A stretch of 64,000 nucleotides of DNA. Origin: Marivivens sp. (lineage in GTDB: Bacteria; Pseudomonadota; Alphaproteobacteria; Rhodobacterales; Rhodobacteraceae). The stretch is from assembly GCA_024642115.1 (NCBI GenBank), contig JAHEBU010000001.1:310001-374000 (forward strand), written 5' to 3'. The position numbers were made by a program, and so were the translations under genes. Position 1 is the stretch's first letter, and the number at the start of each line of letters is the position of its first letter. The notes below the pieces were generated by a model, which was not told where the DNA came from, searched no databases, and worked only from the letters and a program-made list of their open reading frames with translations. This document shows positions 45,092 through 53,599 of the stretch, piece after piece.

Positions 45092-46051
45092 CTAGAACAC
45101 GACCTCGAATACCGCGCCCGGCCCCTCGACCAGCCGGATATCCCCGCCGTGGGCCTGCAACATGCGGCGGACGATGGGCAGACCCATGCCGGTGCCGCCC
45201 GCTTCGCGTCGCGTGGTAAAGAACGGGTCAAAGATGCGGGCGCGGTTGCCGTCGGATACGCCGGGGCCGTTGTCGGCCACGGTCAGCGCCCCATCTGAAA
45301 CGGCCAGCCGGACCTCGGTCGCGCCATGCGCGCCCGCGTTGGACACCAGATGCGCCAGCACCAGCCGCAGGCCATCGGCGGCCATCGGCACCTCGCCATC
45401 CGCTTCGACCTTGAGTGTCACAGCCGGATGCTCGCGCTGCAATTCGGGGACAATCAGCCCGACCCGGCAGGACCCGACCGCCAGTGGCTCCTGCGCCCGG
45501 GCCAGCGCCCTCTGCGCGTCCAGCAACGCCGTCATCCGGTCCGCCGCCTCGTCGATGCGGGCCAGCAGGGCGCGACGATCGCGCGCCTTGAGCCCCGGCG
45601 TGTCCAGCAGTTCCGCCGCTCCGCGCAACACGGTCAGCGGCGATTTCAGCTCGTGCGTGACGTGATCGGCATAGGACCGCAGCACCGCCTCGCGTCCCTG
45701 CAACACCCGGCCCATGTCCAGCATGGCCTGCCCCAGCACCTGCATTTCCGCCGTGCCGTAGTGCGGCAAGGGGCCTAGCGCCCCCGCCTCTCCATGGGTG
45801 ATCCCATGGGTCCGCTCGACCAGCGCCTGAATGGGCCGCAGCAACACCCGCCACAGGACCCAGCCAAACAGCAGGGCCGTCACGGCGATCGAGCCTCCCA
45901 CCAGATAGACCGCCTCGCGGTAGCCCATGACCGGCCACAGATAGCGGACTGCATAGATGCCGATGGCAGGCAGGCCCAGCATGGCGCAGACCGTGCACGC
46001 CACCACCAGCGCCAGGGGCGGCCGCCATTTTACCGCTATACGCCGCTGCAT
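45092..46051 (-). CDS. sensor histidine kinase
   Basis: A 319-residue membrane kinase. Two membrane helices at about residues 11-33 and 50-68 enclose a very short periplasmic loop (IYAVRYLWPVMGYREAVYL), so it probably does not sense a soluble external ligand. A HAMP-like linker follows (LLRPIQALVERTHGI), then the phosphorylated His133 in HVTHELKSPLTVL, and the ATPase N box HLVSNAGAHGA, G1 DNGPGVSDG and G2 GGTGMGLPIV. It overlaps the response regulator by 16 bases. Confidence 0.93.
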   Translation of the reverse strand: MQRRIAVKWRPPLALVVACTVCAMLGLPAIGIYAVRYLWPVMGYREAVYLVGGSIAVTALLFGWVLWRVLLRPIQALVERTHGITHGEAGALGPLPHYGTAEMQVLGQAMLDMGRVLQGREAVLRSYADHVTHELKSPLTVLRGAAELLDTPGLKARDRRALLARIDEAADRMTALLDAQRALARAQEPLAVGSCRVGLIVPELQREHPAVTLKVEADGEVPMAADGLRLVLAHLVSNAGAHGATEVRLAVSDGALTVADNGPGVSDGNRARIFDPFFTTRREAGGTGMGLPIVRRMLQAHGGDIRLVEGPGAVFEVVF

Positions 46052-46725
46052 CGTCCCATCCGGATGCCCACGCCATGCACCGTATCAATGGCATCGACAC
46101 AGCCTGCTGCTGTCAGCTTGGCCCGCAGGTTGCGCAGATGGCTGTCGAGCGTGCGGTCGCTGACATGGATGTTGGTGCCATAGACCGCATCGACCAGTTG
46201 CGGGCGGGGCATGATGTGATCGGGGCGCGACATCAGCCGGGCCAGCAGCTCCATCTCGCGCGCGGTGAGGTGGATCTGGCTGCCCTTGACCCGGCACAGA
46301 TGCCGCGCCTCGTCCAGTTCCAGAACACCCCGGCGCAGCAGGTCCTCGGCCGCGGGTTCGGCCCCCGCCCGTTTCAGGATCGCCCGCACCCGGGCCACCA
46401 GTTCGCGGGGGGAAAACGGTTTGGCGACATAGTCGTCGGCCCCCAGCTCCAGCCCGACGACGCGGTCGATCTCGTCGCCCTGGGCGGTCAGGAACAGGAT
46501 CGGCACGGTGCTGGTCCGGCGAATGGTCCGGCACACCTCCAGCCCGTCCATTTCCGGCAGGCCGATGTCCAGCACGATCAGATCGGGCAGGACCCGGCCC
46601 ACGGCGGACAGGGCGGCGGTGCCATCGGCAGCCTCGGTCACGGCAAATCCGGCTTGGGTCAGGGCAATCCGCAGCACCTCGCGGATATTGGGGTCGTCAT
46701 CTGTAATCAGGATCGTCTTAGTCAC
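46036..46725 (-). CDS. DNA-binding response regulator (OmpR family)
   Basis: A 229-residue regulator. The receiver has Asp9-Asp11 acidic pocket, the phosphorylated Asp53 in LIVLDIGLPEMDG and Lys at about 102 in VAKPFSP. The winged-helix output domain has LTAREMELLARLM and VSDRTLDSHLRNLRAKL. The start is a GTG at 46725, with GGAG seven bases upstream, overlapping the end of the DUF4173 gene by eight bases. Together with the kinase it forms a two-component system. Confidence 0.93.
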   Translation of the reverse strand: MTKTILITDDDPNIREVLRIALTQAGFAVTEAADGTAALSAVGRVLPDLIVLDIGLPEMDGLEVCRTIRRTSTVPILFLTAQGDEIDRVVGLELGADDYVAKPFSPRELVARVRAILKRAGAEPAAEDLLRRGVLELDEARHLCRVKGSQIHLTAREMELLARLMSRPDHIMPRPQLVDAVYGTNIHVSDRTLDSHLRNLRAKLTAAGCVDAIDTVHGVGIRMGRCSGV

Positions 46726-48259
46726 GTTCTCTCTCCAGCAATGAACCGTTGAAAACAGGCGCGCCGGTCTCAGCCAAGCTACGGCGCAGCCGCCAGTTGC
46801 GGTAGCCCCATTCGCGCAGGTCGTGCGGCGGGACCACAACGGGGGCCGAGGTGTAGACGCAGTAGGTCTGCCCGGTCTTTGCCTCGTGTGCAGAAATTTC
46901 TGGGGCCGCACCGGCCCCTAGGCCGCAGATGTACCAGCTGTCCTGATCCAGTCCGGGGCGCGACAGGTTATATCCGGCAATCAGCCCCGCCACGTTCACA
47001 AAGCAGCACAGATACAGCGTGACCAGCCCGCTAAGGGCCGAGGCGGCGTAAAGCCATCCTACCGATCGCCGCCACGCCATCTGGCCGATCATCAGACACA
47101 GCCCCCATCCCACCAGCCCCATCCAGACGAACGCGGCAAAGCGCAGGCGGGTCAGGCCGTAGGCATCGACATACAGGTCCAGCCGCAGGATAGACGAGGC
47201 GACCAGCAGAACCGTCTGCCCCACCCAAAGATACAGCAGCGCCGCCAGCCCCCTTTGGCCCCGCAGGAACGGCTGGGCAATCAGGGCGAATGCCCCCGCC
47301 AGAAGGGCAGTCACCAGCAGTGGATAAGCCCCCCGATGGGCATATTCGGCGTGGCTCATCCCCTCCGGCAGTGCTAGCCCGCCCCACAGATAGGACCCGT
47401 CCATCACTGTCTGCATCGCAAAGATCAGGTTGAACGTCACCAGCGCCCGCATCACTGACCGCGCATGGACCAGCCCCCGCGGAAGGCTGAGGGTCCGATC
47501 CCGGCGACTAGGGTCCCTTGTCAGGCGCGGGGCCAGCGGGGTCAGCCGCAGGAACGGCCAGACCAGAACCGCCATTCCCAGCCAGAACATCACCCGCCCG
47601 CCGTCCAGCGTGACGCCCGGGTCCCAGTTCAGGGCGGTCGTAATCCAGTCATCCAGAACCGGATTGGCCGACGCGAACAGGGCGACAAACACCGCGCCCA
47701 GCCCCATCGGCAGGGCCCAGTCCCGCGCCGCACCTAGCGCCTGACGCTGCACTGCCTTGGGGTCGCGCACAACATCCGGCAAAGCAGCCAGATCGCGCCC
47801 GGTCTGCCCCATCCCGAACAGGGCAAACCGGCCCGCTGCCCGCCAAACGGCCTGCCTGCCACTGGCCACCACCAGTCCCACGAACAGGGCCAGACCCATC
47901 AGGGCAAACAGCATGGACAGAACTTGCGCTTCTTCAAGGATCGGCAGCAGGCACAGGACCAACACCCCCCACGCCAGTCCAAGCCGCCCCGGCGACAGGG
48001 CCGGACGGGCCATCGCCTGCGCGCCCGCCGCCACCATCAACGCCAACACCACCCAGCCCAGCCGCGCCGTCAGTCCCCAGACCAGCAAGTCAGCCACCGT
48101 GACCAGACCGAACAAAAGCAGCGCCGCCCAGCCAAAGCCGCGCCAGTCAACCACGCGGGGCGTTTGGCCCCGTGGTGGTACAGGCGGCGGACTTGAGGCA
48201 GGTCCGACCACCCCGCCACCCGCTGTTTGAGGAATTTCTTGTGCAACCAGAGGTTTCAT
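46718..48259 (-). CDS. DUF4173 domain membrane protein
   Basis: A 513-residue protein with about 12 hydrophobic helices. The start is the ATG at 48259 with AAGG nine bases upstream. Typical DUF4173 sequence: FNLIFAMQTVMDGSYLWGGLALPEGMSHAEYAHRGAYPLLVTALLAGAF. The soluble C-terminus (from about 430) has cysteines (YICGLGAG, TYCVYTSAPV) and probably faces the periplasm or cytosol. It is the first gene of an operon with the response regulator and the kinase. Its function is unknown. Confidence 0.88.
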   Translation of the reverse strand: MKPLVAQEIPQTAGGGVVGPASSPPPVPPRGQTPRVVDWRGFGWAALLLFGLVTVADLLVWGLTARLGWVVLALMVAAGAQAMARPALSPGRLGLAWGVLVLCLLPILEEAQVLSMLFALMGLALFVGLVVASGRQAVWRAAGRFALFGMGQTGRDLAALPDVVRDPKAVQRQALGAARDWALPMGLGAVFVALFASANPVLDDWITTALNWDPGVTLDGGRVMFWLGMAVLVWPFLRLTPLAPRLTRDPSRRDRTLSLPRGLVHARSVMRALVTFNLIFAMQTVMDGSYLWGGLALPEGMSHAEYAHRGAYPLLVTALLAGAFALIAQPFLRGQRGLAALLYLWVGQTVLLVASSILRLDLYVDAYGLTRLRFAAFVWMGLVGWGLCLMIGQMAWRRSVGWLYAASALSGLVTLYLCCFVNVAGLIAGYNLSRPGLDQDSWYICGLGAGAAPEISAHEAKTGQTYCVYTSAPVVVPPHDLREWGYRNWRLRRSLAETGAPVFNGSLLERERD

Positions 48260-48356
48260 GCCGCTCGCCTTGTCCCAACATATCGTTGGCACCCTAGCTA
48301 ACGACGCCTTGTGCAGGCGGGACAGTCAGGTTTTGCAGACCTCGTGCAGACGGTCG

Positions 48357-49040
48357 TCAGGCCCCGCAGGCCACCCGAATGGCGCGGATATTGACGCCGT
48401 AAGGTGCCGGATTGGCGACCGACCCGCCCTTGAACACAGCCGATCCGGCCACCAGAACATCCGCCCCGGCGGCCACGACCAAAGGCGCGGTTTCCGGGGT
48501 CACGCCGCCATCAATCTCGATATGCACCGGGCGGTCCCCGATCATCGCCCTCAGCTTTTGCACCTTGGCGATTTGCGAATGAATGAATTTCTGCCCGCCA
48601 AAGCCGGGGTTCACGGTCATGACGCAAATCAGATCGACCATATCCAGCAGGTATTCCAACGCCTCGACCGGGGTACCGGGATTGATGGCGAGGCCCGCCT
48701 TGCATCCTGCGCCGCGAATGGCCTGCAAGGTGCGGTGGATATGCGGCCCGGCCTCCAGATGCGCAGACAGGATATCGGCCCCGGCACTGGCAAAGGCCTC
48801 GATATAGGGATCGACGGGGGCGATCATCAGGTGAACGTCCATCACCCCCTTGATATGTGGGCGGATGGCGGCACACATCTGCGGGCCAAAGGTGATGTTT
48901 GGCACGAAATGGCCGTCCATCACGTCCACATGCACCCAGTCGGCCCCCTGCGCCTCGATCGCCGCGCATTCCGCGCCGAAATTGGCGAAATCGGCGGCAA
49001 GGATGGACGGGGCGATCTTGAGCGTGCGGTCGAACGACAT
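48357..49040 (-). CDS. rpe: ribulose-phosphate 3-epimerase
   Basis: A 227-residue TIM-barrel enzyme interconverting ribulose 5-phosphate and xylulose 5-phosphate. Signatures: KIAPSILAADFANFGAE, WVHVDVMDGHFVPNITFGP (metal-binding His, Asp), VDLICVMTVNPGFGGQKFI, IEIDGGVTPETAPL and VAGSAVFKGG. Length is normal. The start is the ATG at 49040. Confidence 0.96.
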   Translation of the reverse strand: MSFDRTLKIAPSILAADFANFGAECAAIEAQGADWVHVDVMDGHFVPNITFGPQMCAAIRPHIKGVMDVHLMIAPVDPYIEAFASAGADILSAHLEAGPHIHRTLQAIRGAGCKAGLAINPGTPVEALEYLLDMVDLICVMTVNPGFGGQKFIHSQIAKVQKLRAMIGDRPVHIEIDGGVTPETAPLVVAAGADVLVAGSAVFKGGSVANPAPYGVNIRAIRVACGA

Positions 49041-49166
49041 GGGTGCGGGTCCTTTTGAGGCAGGTGAGCCCCCTTTAGCCCGGATTTGCAGCAAGGTCAC
49101 GCCGCTGTCGTCGCTTGGGCCAGATGGTCGCGGGACCTTGTCACAGGACTATGCTAGTTTGACGTC

Positions 49167-50012
49167 ATGGCCCACCTCACCCTGTCGCATACCCTGATTC
49201 TGCCGCCCCCCGCGCAGGTTCATATGGCCCGTATAACCTTGGGGCGCAAACGGCCCAAGCGGCTGCACGATCACGACTTTTACGAACTTGTCTGGGTGCA
49301 GAACGGGGTTGCCCGGCACCACTTGGCCAACGGGTCCGAGGATCTGAGCGAGGGCGACCTGCTGTTCGTCCATCCCGGCCACGCCCACGCGCTTCAGGCC
49401 AGGGCCGACGAGACGATGGTGGTCTCTGTCGCCTTTCATCCCGACGTCATCGACGGTATGGCGGCGGCCCATCCGCGGCTTGGCGGTCACCTGTTCTGGT
49501 CCGGGGCTGGACAGCCAGTCCGGGCCAGCCGCGACATCCGTCAACTGGCCGACCTCAACCACGCTGCCCTTCGGCTGGAACGGGCCACCCGCGACCGGAC
49601 CGAGGCCGAGGCGTTTCTGCTGCCGCTGTGCGCGACGCTGCTGGATCAGGTGAGCGACCTGCCCCCCGACGCGCCCGGTTGGCTGATTGCCGCCTGTGCA
49701 GCGGCGCAGGACCCGGCAGTGTTCCGCGACGGCGCGGCCGGGTTTGCGCGGGTGGCAGGGCGGGCGCATCCGCATGTCAGCCGGACGATGCGGCGCTATC
49801 TGGGGCAGACTCCGTCAGATTATGTAAACACGCAGCGCATGGCATACGCCGCCCGCAGACTGACCGGCACCAGCGACACTTTGGCCGAAATCGCCGCAGA
49901 CTGCGGCATCCCGAACTTGTCCCATTTTCACAAACTGTTCCGCGCGGCCCACGGCCAAACCCCCGCGCAATACCGACAGGCCAGGCAGCGCGACATGGTC
50001 CAACCGGATTGA
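49167..50012 (+). CDS. AraC family transcriptional regulator
   Basis: A 281-residue regulator. The N-terminal cupin sensor domain (RPKRLHDHDFYELVWVQNGVARHHLANGSEDLSEGDLLFVHPGHAHALQA) has the metal-binding-like His/Glu pattern. The C-terminal part holds two helix-turn-helix motifs (HVSRTMRRYLGQTPSDYVNTQRMAYAARRLTGTSDTLAEIAADCGIPNLSHFHKLFRAAHGQTPAQYRQ). It lies 87 bases upstream of deoC in the same direction, so it probably controls deoC-ALDH16 in response to a sugar. Confidence 0.93.
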   Translation: MAHLTLSHTLILPPPAQVHMARITLGRKRPKRLHDHDFYELVWVQNGVARHHLANGSEDLSEGDLLFVHPGHAHALQARADETMVVSVAFHPDVIDGMAAAHPRLGGHLFWSGAGQPVRASRDIRQLADLNHAALRLERATRDRTEAEAFLLPLCATLLDQVSDLPPDAPGWLIAACAAAQDPAVFRDGAAGFARVAGRAHPHVSRTMRRYLGQTPSDYVNTQRMAYAARRLTGTSDTLAEIAADCGIPNLSHFHKLFRAAHGQTPAQYRQARQRDMVQPD

Positions 50013-50024
50013 CGCCGGAAATCA

Positions 50025-50042
50025 TTTGACCAAATGGTCAAA
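50025..50042. promoter_or_regulatory. RutR-type operator upstream of deoC
   Basis: TTTGACCA-AA-TGGTCAAA is a perfect 8-bp inverted repeat 58 bases before the deoC start. It matches the RutR consensus TTGACCA-N2-TGGTCAA at all 14 specified positions. RutR responds to uracil/thymine and controls pyrimidine catabolism, which fits a deoxyribose (thymidine-derived) operon. No rutR gene is in the window, so the assignment rests on the motif. Confidence 0.7.
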
Positions 50043-50099
50043 ACTTGCCAAGACGGTCACCGCGTGACACCCTAACAAGGGTATCCTGAGGAGGCCACC

Positions 50100-51098
50100 G
50101 TGCAGACCCACACCCCGCCGTCTCCGACACAAACTGCGCAGTTGCTGCAAGTCCATGAACCGCGCAACAATGGCATGCCACTTGATCTGGATTGGGTAGC
50201 CTCGGTACAGGCCAACACCTCGGCCATCGAACGGCGGGCAGCGACCTTGCCCGGTCGGCGGTCGGTGAAAAAGGACTATCAGGCGGCTTGGCTGCTAAAA
50301 GCCATATCCTGCATCGACCTGACCACACTTGCAGGCGACGACACCGACGGGCGCGTGCAGCGGCTCTGCGCAAAGGCGCGACAACCCGTATCGGCGGCGC
50401 TGCTCGAAAAATTGGGTATGACCGGCCTGACCGTGGGGGCCGTCTGCGTCTATCACGACATGGTCGCCCCCGCCGTCCGCGCGCTGGAAGGGACGAACAT
50501 CCCCGTCGCCGCCGTATCGACCGGCTTTCCGGCGGGGCTGTCCCCCTATCATCTGCGCCTGCAAGAAATCCGCGAAAGCGTGGCCGCTGGCGCTCGCGAA
50601 ATCGACATCGTCATCTCGCGGCGGCATGTGCTGACGCAGAACTGGCAGGCGCTGTATGATGAAATGCGCGAAATGCGCGAGGCCTGCGGCGACGCCCATG
50701 TCAAGGCGATCTTGGCAACCGGTGAACTGGGCACCCTGCGCAACGTCGCCCGCGCGTCCCTGATCTGCATGATGGGCGGGGCCGATTTCATCAAGACCTC
50801 GACCGGCAAGGAACCCGTTAACGCCACCCTGCCCGTGACGCTGACGATGATCCGGGCGATCCGTGACTACTACGACAGAACCGGGATCAAGGTCGGCTAC
50901 AAACCCGCAGGCGGCATTTCCAGGGCCAAGGATGCGCTGGTCTATTTGTCCATGATCAAAGACGAACTGGGCAACCGCTGGCTGAACCCCGACCTGTTCC
51001 GGTTCGGCGCGTCGAGCCTGCTGGGCGATATCGAACGGCAACTGGAACACCACGTCACCGGGGCCTATTCGGCCTCGTGGCGGCACGCATTGGCATAG
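50100..51098 (+). CDS. deoC: deoxyribose-phosphate aldolase
   Basis: A 332-residue DeoC, which splits 2-deoxyribose 5-phosphate to glyceraldehyde 3-phosphate and acetaldehyde. Class I aldolase motifs: CIDLTTLAGDDTDGRVQRLC, VCVYHDMVAPA, VSTGFPAGLSPYHL, REIDIVISRRHVL, the Lys in HVKAILATGELG and the Schiff-base Lys in DFIKTSTGKEPVNAT, then KVGYKPAGGI. About 70 residues longer than E. coli DeoC, mainly at the N-terminus, like other DeoC2-type proteins. GTG start with GAGGAGG six bases upstream. The acetaldehyde product fits the aldehyde dehydrogenase encoded next. Confidence 0.95.
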   Translation: MQTHTPPSPTQTAQLLQVHEPRNNGMPLDLDWVASVQANTSAIERRAATLPGRRSVKKDYQAAWLLKAISCIDLTTLAGDDTDGRVQRLCAKARQPVSAALLEKLGMTGLTVGAVCVYHDMVAPAVRALEGTNIPVAAVSTGFPAGLSPYHLRLQEIRESVAAGAREIDIVISRRHVLTQNWQALYDEMREMREACGDAHVKAILATGELGTLRNVARASLICMMGGADFIKTSTGKEPVNATLPVTLTMIRAIRDYYDRTGIKVGYKPAGGISRAKDALVYLSMIKDELGNRWLNPDLFRFGASSLLGDIERQLEHHVTGAYSASWRHALA

Positions 51099-51101
51099 GG
51101 C

Positions 51102-51144
51102 GCGGAAAATGCGCATTTTCCGCTCCGATTTCCGCGCGGAAATC
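51102..51144. repeat. twin perfect palindromes between deoC and ALDH16
   Basis: Two loop-less perfect palindromes lie three bases apart: arms GCGGAAAATGC/GCATTTTCCGC (51102-51123) and GATTTCCGC/GCGGAAATC (51127-51144). Both share a GCGGAAA/TTTCCGC core. They fill most of the 70-base intergenic gap. They could be processing or stabilising hairpins in the mRNA, or a binding site. Confidence 0.85.
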
Positions 51145-51168
51145 GCCCTCTGAACGAAGGACAGCACG

Positions 51169-53505
51169 ATGACCGTCAAGGAAATCTTCGACACCATGGA
51201 CTACGGCCCCGCCTCCGAATCCGCGGCCGAGGCGCTTGCATGGCTGGTGGATCAGGGCGACCGCTTTGGCTGCTTCATCAACGGGGCCTTCACCAAACCT
51301 GGTCAGGTGTTTGAATCCCGCAATCCCGCTTCCGGCGAGGTTCTGGCCCACATCACCCAAGCCACCCAAACGGATGTGGACGCGGCAGTCAAAGCCGCCC
51401 GCAAGGCCCAGCCCAAATGGGCCAAGGACGGCTATGCCCGCGCACGAACCCTCTATGCCATCGCGCGGCTTCTGCAAAAACACTCGCGCCTCTTCGCCGT
51501 CCTCGAAACCCTCGACAACGGCAAACCGATCCGCGAATCCCGCGACATCGACGTGCCCCTCGCCCAGCGGCATTTCTACTATCACGCGGGCATGGCGCAA
51601 CTGATGGACACCGAACTGCCCGACCGGGTGCCGCTCGGCGTCTGCGGGCAGATCGTGCCCTGGAATTTCCCCCTGTTGATGCTGGCCTGGAAAATTGCGC
51701 CTGCGCTGGCGATGGGCAACACGGTCGTTCTGAAACCTGCCGAATACACCTCGCTCACAGCGCTCCTCTTCGCGGACATCTGCCGTCAGGCCGGCGTGCC
51801 ACGCGGCGTCGTCAACATCGTGACCGGCGACGGGGCCGTAGGCGAAATGATCGTGGCTTCGGACGTGGACAAGATCGCCTTTACCGGCTCCACCGCCGTC
51901 GGGCGCAAGATCCGCGAGGCGACGGCGGGTACAGGCAAGGCGCTGACGCTCGAACTGGGGGGCAAATCCCCCTACATCGTGTTCGACGACGCCGACCTCG
52001 ATTCCGCCGTCGAAGGCCTGGTCGATGCCATCTGGTTCAATCAGGGGCAGGTCTGCTGCGCCGGATCGCGGCTGCTGGTTCAGGAAGGGATCGCCGACCG
52101 GTTCTACACCAAACTGCGCGCCCGGATGGACGGACTGCGCATCGGTAACCCGCTGGACAAATGTATCGACGTGGGTGCCATCGTGGACCCAGTCCAGCAC
52201 GCGCAGATCACGCGAATGGTGGATGCCAATACCGAAGGGCAGACCTACCGCGCCAACACCACCCTGCCCTCCACCGGGTGCTTTTACCCGCCGACGCTCA
52301 TCACCGGGCTCTCCACCGCCTCGACCCTGATGCAGGAGGAGATATTCGGCCCCGTCCTCGCCTCCACCACCTTCCGTACGCCATCCGAGGCGGTCGAAAT
52401 CGCCAACAACACCCGCTACGGTCTGGCCGCGACGATCTGGACGGAAAACATCAACCTCGCGCTGGACATCGGCCCGAAACTGGCCGCCGGGGTCGTCTGG
52501 GTGAACGCCACGAACCTTTTCGACGCCGCCGCAGGCTTTGGCGGGGTGCGCGAATCCGGCTTTGGCCGCGAAGGCGGGTGGGAGGGGCTGTCGGCCTATA
52601 CCAAACCCAAAGCCACCGCCAAACCGCTCAAACCCATCGCCGCGTTTGAAGGGGACGGCGGGCCTGACGGGCTGGACCGCACCGCGAAACTCTACATCGG
52701 CGGCAAACAGGCGCGGCCCGACGGCGGCTATTCGCGGGCTGTCCACGGGGCCAAGGGCGCGCTTCTGGGCCACGCAAGCCTCGCCAACCGCAAGGACATC
52801 CGCAACGCGGTCGAGGCGGCGAATGCGGCCAAAAACTGGGGCAAGACGACCGGCCACCTGCGCGCGCAGATCCTCTATTACATCGCCGAAAACCTGTCGG
52901 CCCGCGCCACGGAGTTTGCCAACAGGATCGACACCCTGACCGGCACGCGGACGGGCACCAAAGAGGTGGACACCTCCATCCGGCGCCTGTTCACCTATGC
53001 CGCCTGGGCGGACAAATACGACGGTCAGGTGCACAACGTGCCAATCCGGGGTGTGGCGCTTGCGATGAAAGAGCCGGTCGGCACCATCGCCGCCCTCTGC
53101 CCGGACGACGCGCCGCTGCTGGGGCTGATCAGCCTCATGGCTCCCGCCATCGCGATGGGAAACCGGATCATCCTCGCGGCCTCAGACCCGTTCCCGCTGG
53201 CCGCGACGGACTTCTATCAGGTGCTCGACACGTCCGACGTGCCGGGCGGGGTGGTGAACATCCTGACGGGCAGCCACGCCGAACTCGCCCCCACCTTTGC
53301 CGCCCACCTCGACATCGACGCGATCTGGTCGTTCTCCGGTACCGACCAGTCCGCGATCATCGAGAAAAAGGCGGCAGGCAACCTCAAACGAACTTGGGTC
53401 AACAATGGCAAGGCACGGGACTGGTTCAGCGCAGACGGCGAAGGACGCTCCTTCCTCGATCAATCGACCGAGGTGAAAAACATCTGGATCCCCTACGGCG
53501 AATGA
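51169..53505 (+). CDS. ALDH16-type aldehyde dehydrogenase with a degenerate second domain
   Basis: A 778-residue protein with two aldehyde dehydrogenase domains. The first (about 30-490) is complete: PWNFPLLMLAWKIAPALAMGNTVVLKPAEYT, FTGSTAVGRKI, the base Glu262 in LTLELGGKSP and the nucleophile Cys296 in NQGQVCCAGSR. The second (about 500-778) resembles an ALDH NAD/interface part (SRAVHGAKGALLGHAS, PVGTIAALCPDDAPLLGLISLMAPAIAMGNRI) but has no catalytic Cys; it ends IWIPYGE. This is the ALDH16 architecture; a bacterial ALDH16 structure was, as I recall, from Loktanella. It likely oxidises acetaldehyde or another product of deoxyribose breakdown. Its gene follows deoC by 70 bases. Confidence 0.92.
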   Translation: MTVKEIFDTMDYGPASESAAEALAWLVDQGDRFGCFINGAFTKPGQVFESRNPASGEVLAHITQATQTDVDAAVKAARKAQPKWAKDGYARARTLYAIARLLQKHSRLFAVLETLDNGKPIRESRDIDVPLAQRHFYYHAGMAQLMDTELPDRVPLGVCGQIVPWNFPLLMLAWKIAPALAMGNTVVLKPAEYTSLTALLFADICRQAGVPRGVVNIVTGDGAVGEMIVASDVDKIAFTGSTAVGRKIREATAGTGKALTLELGGKSPYIVFDDADLDSAVEGLVDAIWFNQGQVCCAGSRLLVQEGIADRFYTKLRARMDGLRIGNPLDKCIDVGAIVDPVQHAQITRMVDANTEGQTYRANTTLPSTGCFYPPTLITGLSTASTLMQEEIFGPVLASTTFRTPSEAVEIANNTRYGLAATIWTENINLALDIGPKLAAGVVWVNATNLFDAAAGFGGVRESGFGREGGWEGLSAYTKPKATAKPLKPIAAFEGDGGPDGLDRTAKLYIGGKQARPDGGYSRAVHGAKGALLGHASLANRKDIRNAVEAANAAKNWGKTTGHLRAQILYYIAENLSARATEFANRIDTLTGTRTGTKEVDTSIRRLFTYAAWADKYDGQVHNVPIRGVALAMKEPVGTIAALCPDDAPLLGLISLMAPAIAMGNRIILAASDPFPLAATDFYQVLDTSDVPGGVVNILTGSHAELAPTFAAHLDIDAIWSFSGTDQSAIIEKKAAGNLKRTWVNNGKARDWFSADGEGRSFLDQSTEVKNIWIPYGE

Positions 53506-53539
53506 CCCGTTAAGGCCGAATTAACCTTAACAGCTGCCT

Positions 53540-53592
53540 TTGTGCCAAAAATATCCCGGGGGTGAGGCCGCAGGCCGAGGGGGCAGCGCCCC
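53540..53592. repeat. intergenic repeat, family B, variant copy
   Basis: TTTGTGCCAAAAATATCCCG is followed by GGGGTGAGGCCGCAGGCCGA and GGGGGCAGCGCCCC. The second half matches the tail of the copy at 45017. It sits between the convergent ends of ALDH16 and the DUF1523 gene. The 30 bases before it (53506-53539) show nothing further. Confidence 0.75.
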
Positions 53593-53599
53593 ATTCCTC

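Noticed and set aside
51055-53034. A 659-codon open frame antisense to ALDH16 and a 550-codon frame antisense to the AAA+ gene (56689-58341)
   Set aside because: Both mirror strongly coding genes on the other strand and show Gly/Arg/Asp-rich low-quality translations.
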